DNA from: an uncultured Clostridia bacterium
Lineage (GTDB): Bacteria; Bacillota; Clostridia; UBA1381
Reading direction: 5' to 3'
Assembly (NCBI GenBank): GCA_934476675.1
Contig: CAKSOE010000031.1
Coordinates: forward strand, 1 to 37,613
DNA length: 37,613 bases
The translations under genes were made by a program, and so were the position numbers. Shown one piece after another: positions 8,502 through 16,988 of the stretch. The notes beneath the pieces were generated by a model. The model saw nothing but the letters and a program-made list of their open reading frames with translations. It was not told the DNA's origin and did no database searches. Position 1 is the first letter of the stretch. Each line of letters begins with the position of its first letter.

Positions 8502-9359
8502 ATGAATGCTAAGAAAAAGAATTTGATAGTATTGATTATTAAATATTTAATTTTGTTTGTTGCGCTGATAATTACATTAATACCGCTTGTTTATGCTGTG
8601 GCATCATCTTTCAAAACAAATGCGGAGATTTTTGCACACCCGGAACGAATATTTCCGGAACACTTTTCTCTGGATAACTATATAACAGCATGGAATTCAA
8701 ACAATTTTAATATAGGGAGAATGCTTTGGAACAGCACATATTATACGGTGATGTCACTTGTTATAATACTTACGCTATCTTCACTCACGGGATATGTGTT
8801 TGCAAGGGCTGATTTCCCGGGTAAAAAGGTTATTTTTGCGGTAATGAGCGCAATGATGTTTGTGTCCGTTGGAACGATTACAATTTATCCTAAATTTGAA
8901 ATATTAAATGTATTTGGTTTAGCTACATCACTTTGGGGACTTATTGCAATGAAATTCTTCGGATGCAGCGTGGTAAACGTATATCTGGTAAGAAGTTATA
9001 TACGAACACTTCCGACGGCTTTGGATGAAGCTGCGAAAATAGATGGGTGTGGATTTTTGAGAACATTCTTTTCAATTATTTTCCCATTACTTAAACCGAT
9101 AATTGCAACAATAGGGATAATGACATTTCAGGGTTCGTGGAATGATTACCTGATGCCCACATTGTTTACTCTGTCCCGACCGGATCAAAGAACATTAATA
9201 TCCGGAATTATGGCATTAAAAACAAGCGGTCAGGCGGCAGCTTCGGTCAATTTGATGCTTGCAGGCGTAACGGTAGCGGTAATTCCGGTACTTATTGTAT
9301 ATGCAATCGGTAATAAATATTTTGTTTCCGGTCTTACGGCAGGAGCGGTCAAAAGTTAA
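8502..9359 (+). CDS. ABC sugar importer permease (MalG/UgpE type)
   Basis: Second permease subunit, 285 residues, about six membrane segments. The EAA loop is DEAAKIDGCGFLRTFFSIIFPLL. ATG 8502 is preferred over the TTG at 8496 because AGGGG (8488-8492) then has a 9-base spacing. It follows its partner permease by 12 bases and completes the transmembrane part of the importer. Confidence 0.95.
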   Translation: MNAKKKNLIVLIIKYLILFVALIITLIPLVYAVASSFKTNAEIFAHPERIFPEHFSLDNYITAWNSNNFNIGRMLWNSTYYTVMSLVIILTLSSLTGYVFARADFPGKKVIFAVMSAMMFVSVGTITIYPKFEILNVFGLATSLWGLIAMKFFGCSVVNVYLVRSYIRTLPTALDEAAKIDGCGFLRTFFSIIFPLLKPIIATIGIMTFQGSWNDYLMPTLFTLSRPDQRTLISGIMALKTSGQAAASVNLMLAGVTVAVIPVLIVYAIGNKYFVSGLTAGAVKS

Positions 9360-9384
9360 TCTTGAAATCAGGGAGGTGAATAAG

Positions 9385-11130
9385 ATGAAAAACAGAGCAA
9401 TATGTATGATAGCTGCATTGTTGGCGGTATTCATGTCAAGTACAGTGTTGGCAGATGAGCAATCAGACGAAACAGGCAAGATAACGGAGTTTTCAAATGA
9501 CTTTGAGAATACCGAATACTATGAACCTGCGGCTGAGTATGGGGAGTTTTATCAAACCGAGCGTTCGGGTTCGTCAATACCGTATATTAAAAATGCCGGT
9601 GAATACAAAGGAAATGCAAGTAACAGCTCATACATTATAGATGGTGACATATATGAAGATCAATATAAAGACGGAGTTTTGCAGCGCCCTGCTTCCAATG
9701 TATATCAGACGGCAAACAATAAATACAGTATGCCGACATTGAAAAATGATAATATGCATCTGGGCGGACTTGACGGCTACATAGGATTTTTTTCCAGATA
9801 TTCGTTTTTAAGCTCCATACGCTGCGACGGATTTGACGGAACGCAAAACCTTCTTGTAACAGATGACGGCAATGATAATCACATTTTGAGAATGTCACCT
9901 GTAAATGTAAATGGTATTGCAAATGGTGAAGCGAGCTTCTTTGGAAAAACTAATCTTAGCCTTTACGGACGGACAACCTGCTTTGAGTTTGATGTAAATA
10001 TTTCAAACGAGGGTAACGGAGTACGCCTTTCGATTGTAAAAGACGGAAATCTGGAGAACGCTCTTAAAGAGGGTGAAGCAAACCGGTTCGGAAATGTAAA
10101 TGTAACTCAGATGCTCCGAAACAACGGAAAGGCTGTATGGTATGATGCTGTTACATTTAAGAATGGTTCAATCTATCTCGGAAATGACACAAACGGAACA
10201 GAGGTTGGGGCATATGAGCTTGACGGCTTATATAAGGTAAAATACTATCTCAATCTTGAAAACGGTGTTCCGTACAATATGGTTGTAGTGGAACATGACG
10301 GGAATGTTGTCAGCGAGAGTGGGTTGATAGAAATTAATGACAGTAATGCAAAAACATCTGTTAAAATAATGGCTCAACATCTGACAAATGCTTTTTCGTT
10401 TGATTATAACGGGAAAAATGATTTTGCTTATGTACTGTCAGCGGAGGCAAAAGGCTCAAAAAATACAGAATATGCGGATATGTATATAGACAATCTTAAA
10501 TTTGGAAAAGCAGACAAATTTGAGATGGTATCTGCAGCCGATAAATATTTGAACAACCCAATTCCGTTTTTAGGGACTCCTCGGGCTGAAATCGAATTTA
10601 ACTATCCGATTATGCAAAGCGGTTTGGCAGACATTGTATCGGTTAAAGATTCTTTGGGAAACAGTATACCTGTTTCGGTTGCGGCAAACGGTACTAAGCT
10701 GTTGCTTGATTTTGAACCGTTGCAGGCATCATCGAGTTACAGCATTGTGATTTCTGAAAATCTCTGTACAAGTTTTGGAACGAAACTCGGGAAAAACATT
10801 GAGCTTAGAATAATCACAAGAGATAAGCTGTCTTTTGCCGATACAACCATTTCGCAGACTGCTTCAGGCTTATATGATTTGGAATTAAAAGTACAGAATA
10901 ATTCCACAGAGGATTTAAACATGGTTATTGTTGTGGCTGTCAAACACAATGACGCATTGGCTGAACCCAAAATACGCTATTGCGCATCTTTGGTAACAGG
11001 CAACACGGAAAAAACGGTAAAAGTTGAAGGGATAAATATTCCGGTAGAATCCGGGACTGTAGAAGTGTTTGTTATAGACAGTTTTTCGGGATTAAGGGCA
11101 TTAAGCAGCCCTATAATGCTTACACAATAA
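9385..11130 (+). CDS. Secreted protein: unknown ~340-residue module + SbsA-type Ig domain + B domain
   Basis: Secreted protein of 581 residues with a signal peptide cleaved near VLA-DE (~23). Residues ~37-378 form a module I do not recognise, with hallmarks AGEYKGNAS, SFFGKTN and WYDAVTFKNGSIYLGN (252-267) and a closing 'YIDNLKF' strand. It recurs twice in the next protein and once inside the enzyme after that. Residues ~393-480 match the pattern of a bacterial Ig-like domain of the SbsA/Big_5 type. The last ~95 residues are the B domain ending VEVFVIDSFSGLRAL. No catalytic motif is seen, so it is more likely a glycan-binding or surface-assembly protein than an enzyme; a lyase-like jelly roll cannot be excluded. 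The start at 9385 is set by GGGAGGTGA (9371-9379) and the signal peptide. Confidence 0.85.
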   Translation: MKNRAICMIAALLAVFMSSTVLADEQSDETGKITEFSNDFENTEYYEPAAEYGEFYQTERSGSSIPYIKNAGEYKGNASNSSYIIDGDIYEDQYKDGVLQRPASNVYQTANNKYSMPTLKNDNMHLGGLDGYIGFFSRYSFLSSIRCDGFDGTQNLLVTDDGNDNHILRMSPVNVNGIANGEASFFGKTNLSLYGRTTCFEFDVNISNEGNGVRLSIVKDGNLENALKEGEANRFGNVNVTQMLRNNGKAVWYDAVTFKNGSIYLGNDTNGTEVGAYELDGLYKVKYYLNLENGVPYNMVVVEHDGNVVSESGLIEINDSNAKTSVKIMAQHLTNAFSFDYNGKNDFAYVLSAEAKGSKNTEYADMYIDNLKFGKADKFEMVSAADKYLNNPIPFLGTPRAEIEFNYPIMQSGLADIVSVKDSLGNSIPVSVAANGTKLLLDFEPLQASSSYSIVISENLCTSFGTKLGKNIELRIITRDKLSFADTTISQTASGLYDLELKVQNNSTEDLNMVIVVAVKHNDALAEPKIRYCASLVTGNTEKTVKVEGINIPVESGTVEVFVIDSFSGLRALSSPIMLTQ

Positions 11131-11141
11131 TGTCTATATTG

Positions 11142-11166
11142 AGATAGCAGGAGAACAGAGCTATCT
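11142..11166 (+). other. Intercistronic hairpin
   Basis: AGATAGC (11142-11148) and GCTATCT (11160-11166) form a 7-bp stem with an 11-base loop between two secreted-protein genes. No proper U-run follows, so a full terminator is unlikely; an mRNA stability or processing element, or a leaky attenuator, would fit. Confidence 0.4.
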
Positions 11167-11201
11167 TAGTATATAAAATAAAGAAAGGAATGATTAAGGA
11201 A

Positions 11202-13790
11202 ATGAAAAGAAGAATTCTATCCGCTGCGGTAACAGCGACAATGTTGGCGGGTGCGTTGCCTGTAATGGCAGCCAACAATACTGAAACAAGCGCTATTGGT
11301 TCGGTAACATCGTGCACTATTGATTTTGAAGATAGTGAGCTGTATTCGGTTCAGCCAGACTGGTCAAAATCATTGTATCAAAGCGAAAGCTTAAAAAACC
11401 AAAATCGTCCTACTCATTATATTTCAAACGGTGACAAATTTAAGGGTTCTGCGGCGCAGAATATGTGGATGATTAAGGAAGGCTACAATGTGTATGGAGA
11501 TATAAGCGCTTCTACGGAAACAACCTATGAGTCTGCATATGCTAATCTGCAACAGGCAATAACCAAAAACACAAAAAATGATTACAGTGAAGAAACATAT
11601 CCGCACATGGTCAAGAATCAGGGTATTTCCGGTTGGTTTGGTTTCGGTACGGACAATATGTTTTATAATTACACGCTTGCAAGTGGTGCGACCGAGTATA
11701 CAGGCTATGACAAGAATGACATGATTGTAACAGCCGACGGACAAAACCACAGCCTTACCTTGGCTCCGAAGGGGAATGGTACAGCCGGTGGTAAAGCATA
11801 TAACAATTACTCTCTGTTCGGTAAGGAGAACATAGATGTTGCGGACAAAATTACTATGGTAGAGGGTAAGGTTAAAATAACAGATGAGGGCGGCGGTGTT
11901 CGTCTGATGTTGGCAACAGCAGCTAACCTTAATCTTGATGGTGTAAGAACGGATACATTGGTTCCGTTGTATTATACTAAGACTTTTAATCAAATGATAG
12001 CTTTATGCGACAATCCGGCATGGTTTGATGCGGTTACTTTTAAGAACAATAAGGTATACGCAGGCAATACTGCCGGCGCCGAGCTTTGCTCATATAACAA
12101 AAACCAGTGGTATACGGTTAGATACTATCTTGACCTTACAAACATAAATGCACCTAAAAACACTGTTGTTATATACAATGATGACGGAATGATCGGATAC
12201 AAAAAATCGACTATTACCATCAATGATGCAAACAAATATTCTGAGATAAAGGCGTTTAACTATGAATATCTCGGAAAAGGTAAAACAAATCCGTTTGAAT
12301 TTAAGAAATCAAACAGATATGCTTTTGCTTTTTCAGCACTGTCCGAGGAGCAGTATGGCAATGCGGCATGTGCAAATGTTGATGATATAAACTTTAAGGC
12401 TGTTTCTGAAGTTGAACCTGCGAATATGTCCGGTGAGTTCTATCAGGACTTTGAAAGCTATACGACAGAAAAAGTAACAAAGTCAGCATACATAAAGGAA
12501 GATACAACGGATAGCAGAACTGTTGAGTTCACAACAAACGGTACAAATGGCGAATATACCGGTAACGCAGCATTTAACCTCTATACTATGGATTACACCA
12601 AAAATATGCTGAAAGATGAGTATCCGGCAGATGAAAACGGACTTCAGAGGCCGGGGGGTTGGTATGCAACCGGAAGTGGTGTAAACTATACTTATATTAA
12701 TCAGGACGCTGCCATTAAGGGCGGACTCAAAGGATATACGGGATTTTCTTCACACTATCTTGTCCGCGATAACAGATCGGGCTGTGATATTGATGATTTG
12801 ACGGTAGTTGATGACGGCGGAAACAAAGTGCTTGCGCTTGCACCTTCTAAGTTTAATACGAGTGCATACAGGAGAGTATCATTCTTCGGAAAACAGAATG
12901 TAGACATTGTAAATAAAGTAAATGTTATAAAGAGTAAAGTTAAGATCGTTGACGATACAACAGGTGACGGATTCAGAATTAACATTACCCGCGATAATGA
13001 TTTTTCAAAATTGAAAAATGAGGATTGGTTTGCAACGACACCTGCATTACAGCTTTTAAGAAACACCAACTCTGTCGGAAACGGTCCTTGGTATGATGCC
13101 GTAACAATGAAAAACGGCAAAGTATATCTCGGAGATGTAAGCGCTGACAATGAGGTATGTGAGTATACCAACGGTTCATGGTATGAGCTTGAGTATTACC
13201 TTGACCTCACCGATTTGGCAAATCCCAAAAACATCTTGATTGTTTATGATGCAAACGGCAATATGATTGCTTCAAAAATCAAAGATATTACACTTACCGC
13301 TGAAACAACTACTGCAATAAACAGCGATGAAACTGCAAAAGCGGGCGGAGCGCTCACAACAAGCTATTTTGACTCATTTACTGCAAACGGTAAGTATTCG
13401 CTTATGTTCACAAACACAAGCGGTAATAATACAAACGATACATCAAAGGTATATCTTGATGAAATATCACTCGGCGGAGTTGAAGAAGGCGTATCGCTTA
13501 TAGGTGAATTCACAGACAAGACAAGCGGAGAGTTTACGGCATATATCACAAACGCTACAGACAGCGCTATTAACGGTGCGAAGGTAATTGCAGCAGTATA
13601 TGAGGCTGACAGCAACGAACTTGTAGGTCTGAATTATATTAATGTGGATGTTGCTGCAAATACGGTAATGGATAAGAAAACGGTAACTATCAGTAATCTT
13701 GATTTACCGGCAAAATATTATGCGTATGTTTATTTGTGGGATAATTTCAACAGCATATACCCACTGACAAATGCAGCATCTGTAAAATGA
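11202..13790 (+). CDS. Secreted protein with two copies of the ~340-residue module + B domain
   Basis: Secreted protein of 862 residues; signal peptide ends near VMA-AN. It holds two tandem copies of the module in the preceding protein: copy 1 about residues 37-401 (SNGDKFKGSAAQNMWMIK, SLFGKEN, WFDAVTFKNNKVYAGN) and copy 2 about 412-759 (NGTNGEYTGNAA, SFFGKQN, WYDAVTMKNGKVYLGD). Each copy starts with a 'DFE' strand and ends with a 'VDDINF/LDEISL' strand, suggesting a closed beta-sandwich unit. The last ~95 residues are the B domain (YAYVYLWDNFNSIYPL). No catalytic motif is recognised. A multivalent surface glycan-binding role is plausible but unproven. ATG 11202 is chosen over ATG 11190 because the AAAGGA site touches the latter directly. 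Confidence 0.85.
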   Translation: MKRRILSAAVTATMLAGALPVMAANNTETSAIGSVTSCTIDFEDSELYSVQPDWSKSLYQSESLKNQNRPTHYISNGDKFKGSAAQNMWMIKEGYNVYGDISASTETTYESAYANLQQAITKNTKNDYSEETYPHMVKNQGISGWFGFGTDNMFYNYTLASGATEYTGYDKNDMIVTADGQNHSLTLAPKGNGTAGGKAYNNYSLFGKENIDVADKITMVEGKVKITDEGGGVRLMLATAANLNLDGVRTDTLVPLYYTKTFNQMIALCDNPAWFDAVTFKNNKVYAGNTAGAELCSYNKNQWYTVRYYLDLTNINAPKNTVVIYNDDGMIGYKKSTITINDANKYSEIKAFNYEYLGKGKTNPFEFKKSNRYAFAFSALSEEQYGNAACANVDDINFKAVSEVEPANMSGEFYQDFESYTTEKVTKSAYIKEDTTDSRTVEFTTNGTNGEYTGNAAFNLYTMDYTKNMLKDEYPADENGLQRPGGWYATGSGVNYTYINQDAAIKGGLKGYTGFSSHYLVRDNRSGCDIDDLTVVDDGGNKVLALAPSKFNTSAYRRVSFFGKQNVDIVNKVNVIKSKVKIVDDTTGDGFRINITRDNDFSKLKNEDWFATTPALQLLRNTNSVGNGPWYDAVTMKNGKVYLGDVSADNEVCEYTNGSWYELEYYLDLTDLANPKNILIVYDANGNMIASKIKDITLTAETTTAINSDETAKAGGALTTSYFDSFTANGKYSLMFTNTSGNNTNDTSKVYLDEISLGGVEEGVSLIGEFTDKTSGEFTAYITNATDSAINGAKVIAAVYEADSNELVGLNYINVDVAANTVMDKKTVTISNLDLPAKYYAYVYLWDNFNSIYPLTNAASVK

Positions 13791-13806
13791 TGAAAGTTGG
13801 TTTTAT

Positions 13807-13830
13807 GGGCGGAGGAAAACTTCTCCGCCC
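13807..13830 (+). other. GC-rich intercistronic hairpin
   Basis: GGGCGGAG (13807-13814) pairs perfectly with CTCCGCCC (13823-13830) around an 8-base loop, unusually GC-rich for this region. No U-run follows, and the AGAGGAGG site of the next gene lies just downstream, so it is not a standard terminator. It could protect the 3' end of the upstream message or set relative expression. Confidence 0.55.
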
Positions 13831-13857
13831 GCATATCAACAAAGAGGAGGATAACTT

Positions 13858-16800
13858 TTGAAAAAGCTCATTTTATTAACGGCATTTTGTATGATGCTTA
13901 ATGTATCCGTTAGCGCCGAAGAATACAGCGAAGCTATACATATGGAAATAAATACGAATAAAATTATAAATCACATTGACAAAAATATGTATGGTTTTAA
14001 TAACGAATGGTCAGACGAGGCTTTGGGGGATATATTTCTCGACAAAAATTATGGAAGAACGGAAAAATTCAGCATGAATTTTGATGACGAAAAGTATTAT
14101 TTGCCACAGGCGGAATATGGAACGGCTTATCTGAGTGATACGAGTTCAATAATAACAAGATATATACAAAACGGTGATAAATTTAAGGGTAATGCAAGTT
14201 ATTCTTCGTGGATGGTTAAATCGGGGAGCTATTTGTATGACGAGCAGTATTCGGACGGAGCGCTGCAAAAACCGAAAGGAAGTATTAATGCTGCAGTAGA
14301 TAACAAATATCAAAACATTTTAAGCGACAACCTCGTATCAGGCGGTATAGAGGGATATGACGGATTCTCTGACCGATGGAGATTAGGCGGTGATTTTTCG
14401 GGAAAGACTGTTGAGGACTTAACTATACAGGAAACAGGAAACGGAAATCATGCGATATTTTTCAATCCTGTAGAGAGCCGTGGCGGTTCCTTTTTCGGCA
14501 AAAACAGGTTAGCGCTCATAGACAGAAAAACTGTGCTTGAATTTAAAATAAACATTGAGTCCGCAGTGAATGGTGAATTTGTTTTAAATATTGTAAGAGA
14601 TGCGGATTTTGAAGCTATAAAAGATGCAGAACAGTTAAAGTATGCAAATACGGCTACCTTGCAGTTTGTTAAACAGAAAAACACTGCTTGGTATGACGCT
14701 GTAAGATTTAAGAATAATAAAATATATCTCGGAAATACAGAGATATGCGATTACATTGAAAATGAATGGTATATGGTAAGGTATACTTTAGACATAAAGA
14801 ATAATCAAAAATATGAAAATACGCTTGAGATAATAAATTCTCAAAATGCAGAAATAGGACAGTCTTCGGAAAGCATAAGCATTGATGAATCAAACGGGTT
14901 TTCCGATATTGACATAATTAAAAGCGTTTTTTCGTCGGAATTTTCATTTAATGAAAATTCTGTATACGGATATATATTGTCAACCGTAAATGATGAGGAT
15001 AGCGGTAACACAAAGATATATGTTGATGACATGAAATTCGACACGGCAGAAAAATATGATAATCCGGTAGGACATATAAGTAAAGAATTTTATAAAGACT
15101 TATCGGGATACCCGTTTGTATTTAATCGAATGGCAGGAGTTACGGCTAATAAAGTCAAGTGGAAAAATGCAATCGGCGATGTTTCAAAAAGAACTCGCTA
15201 TGCTTTGGACTCAAGCCAAAAACCTGCTGTAAAACGATTAGGTATTGCAGAGTGGGTAAATATGGCGAACGCAATGGACAATGACGCAGAGATTTCCTAT
15301 GTAATCAACATCAATGACAGTGATGAGGATATTACAGACCTTATTGAATTTATGACGGCAAACGGTGATATAAACGGTGACGGTGTTGACTGGTCGCAAA
15401 AGCGCAGGGAGTGCGGAATTAATGTGCCCGTGAAAGTATCGGTATGGGAAATAGGAAATGAGCCTGATCTGAACGGTTGGGATAAAGCGGAGTATTTAGA
15501 AAGATGCGGACAGATAATTGAGCTGTTAAAGAAATATGACAGTAAAAATACTAAAATAGCAGTTCCCATAAGCACACAGTTCGGTAACAAGGGTGATTAT
15601 ACCACCACCGACTGGCACACAGACACATTGAATATGTATGGAGACAAAATAGATTATTTGGTTTATCATACTTATTACGGTGACGATTCGTTTTATCATT
15701 ATATAGACAGCCGTATCAGCAGAATAGCCGACACCATAGAAAAATCGGGAAAAAATGTTGGAATATTGGTTACAGAACACGCTACGGGAAGATACCTGCA
15801 CGATGACCCTAATGCCGGACAGGATAGCTGGTATAAAAATATAGGGTTAGGCGGAGCTTTGGCTGAGACTGAGTTTTTCAACAGAATCTTCAGATATTCG
15901 CAGGTAAAAGGAGCATGTTATCACGGATTTTCGGTTGGCCCGTGGAAATTGATTTATGAAGAAAACGGCGGGATAAAACCAACAGCGGTGTATGAGCTTT
16001 TAAAACTATACCGTGAAAACGGCGTGGGAAATGTTTTGGAAAGTTCGATAGGAGAATTTGATCCGAATGTAAGAGAACAGTGCGGATACAGTGCATCGGC
16101 AATAAAAAATGAAAACGGTGAGATAACAGTATTTTTTGCAAATCATGAAAATAAAGTGCGCACCGTAGATTTGGACATAAATGAAGATTATATGTTTTAC
16201 AGTAAAACAGTTATCACAGGAGAAAATCCGGATAGCTGTAATGACACAGGGAAAAATGAAGTAAGTATTTCAACCGAGGCATATACAGAGGAAGAAATAA
16301 CACTTCAACCGTATTCGGTTACAATGCTGAAAATGAGAAAAAGTGTTGTTCCTATTGAGGTTGTGTATCGGGACAGCAGAATAATTAACATTTCCGGTCA
16401 TTGCAGTGTAAACGGAAATAATAAAAACACTACAATACTGTTGAAAAACAAATCAACAAACGAGATAGGATATTTATATCAGACAATGTCGGACAAGGAA
16501 GGAAATTTCAATGTCAACTTCAAATTCAATGATGATTTGGATAAATATGACATTCTGATAAATGCAGCGGGAATATCGAAAAATATATCGGCAGATACCG
16601 TAAAAATCTCAAAACTAAGCGATATGCTTTCTGTTAATGCAGAGCGTGATAATAATAAAATAAATGTATGCATTGATAACAAATACAATATGAAAAATGT
16701 AGAAATGACGGTATTGCTTTGTGCATATGACGGTGAAAATTCAATATCCGGAGGGATGCTGAGGTCTGCAAATATTATATACAGCGGAAATTTGCAAAAG

Positions 16801-16920
16801 GGTGTCAGCAATCTGCACTATGAACTTTCCGATACGGAAGGCGTCGGTTTATATAAGGTTTTCATGTGGGAAAACATGAATAATATAAAACCTCTTATGT
16901 TACCTAAGAGCTTTAATTGA
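13858..16920 (+). CDS. Secreted clan GH-A glycosidase with module inserted in its barrel, + A and B domains
   Basis: Secreted enzyme of 1020 residues, starting with TTG 7 bases after AGAGGAGG; signal peptide ends near VSA-EE. Barrel strand 1 (NMYGFNNEW, 43-51) is followed by a full copy of the ~340-residue module (about 70-400, with NGDKFKGNAS, SFFGKN and WYDAVRFKNNKIYLGN 278-293). The barrel resumes at KEFYKDLSGYPF (409-420). Probable acid/base is E535 in WEIGNEPD and nucleophile E640 in ILVTEHATG; a beta-sandwich follows to ~830. The next protein is the same enzyme type without the insertion. The A domain (~832-920) and B domain (~924-1020, ending VFMWENMNNIKPL) close the chain. GH39, GH51 and GH30-like families are the nearest ideas; exact family and linkage are not decided. 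Confidence 0.85.
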   Translation: MKKLILLTAFCMMLNVSVSAEEYSEAIHMEINTNKIINHIDKNMYGFNNEWSDEALGDIFLDKNYGRTEKFSMNFDDEKYYLPQAEYGTAYLSDTSSIITRYIQNGDKFKGNASYSSWMVKSGSYLYDEQYSDGALQKPKGSINAAVDNKYQNILSDNLVSGGIEGYDGFSDRWRLGGDFSGKTVEDLTIQETGNGNHAIFFNPVESRGGSFFGKNRLALIDRKTVLEFKINIESAVNGEFVLNIVRDADFEAIKDAEQLKYANTATLQFVKQKNTAWYDAVRFKNNKIYLGNTEICDYIENEWYMVRYTLDIKNNQKYENTLEIINSQNAEIGQSSESISIDESNGFSDIDIIKSVFSSEFSFNENSVYGYILSTVNDEDSGNTKIYVDDMKFDTAEKYDNPVGHISKEFYKDLSGYPFVFNRMAGVTANKVKWKNAIGDVSKRTRYALDSSQKPAVKRLGIAEWVNMANAMDNDAEISYVININDSDEDITDLIEFMTANGDINGDGVDWSQKRRECGINVPVKVSVWEIGNEPDLNGWDKAEYLERCGQIIELLKKYDSKNTKIAVPISTQFGNKGDYTTTDWHTDTLNMYGDKIDYLVYHTYYGDDSFYHYIDSRISRIADTIEKSGKNVGILVTEHATGRYLHDDPNAGQDSWYKNIGLGGALAETEFFNRIFRYSQVKGACYHGFSVGPWKLIYEENGGIKPTAVYELLKLYRENGVGNVLESSIGEFDPNVREQCGYSASAIKNENGEITVFFANHENKVRTVDLDINEDYMFYSKTVITGENPDSCNDTGKNEVSISTEAYTEEEITLQPYSVTMLKMRKSVVPIEVVYRDSRIINISGHCSVNGNNKNTTILLKNKSTNEIGYLYQTMSDKEGNFNVNFKFNDDLDKYDILINAAGISKNISADTVKISKLSDMLSVNAERDNNKINVCIDNKYNMKNVEMTVLLCAYDGENSISGGMLRSANIIYSGNLQKGVSNLHYELSDTEGVGLYKVFMWENMNNIKPLMLPKSFN

Positions 16921-16988
16921 TAAACTGATTTAATATGTATAAAAGTTATGTGGCTTTAATTTTCAGCAAGGAAAGGAAGGATTGAAAA

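Noticed and set aside
11424..11993. 189-codon open frame on the minus strand
   Set aside because: It is fully antisense to the module protein gene, with a composition of a shadow frame.
13807..13830. Intrinsic terminator after the double-module gene
   Set aside because: The stem is good but no U-run follows, and the next gene's ribosome binding site is directly downstream.
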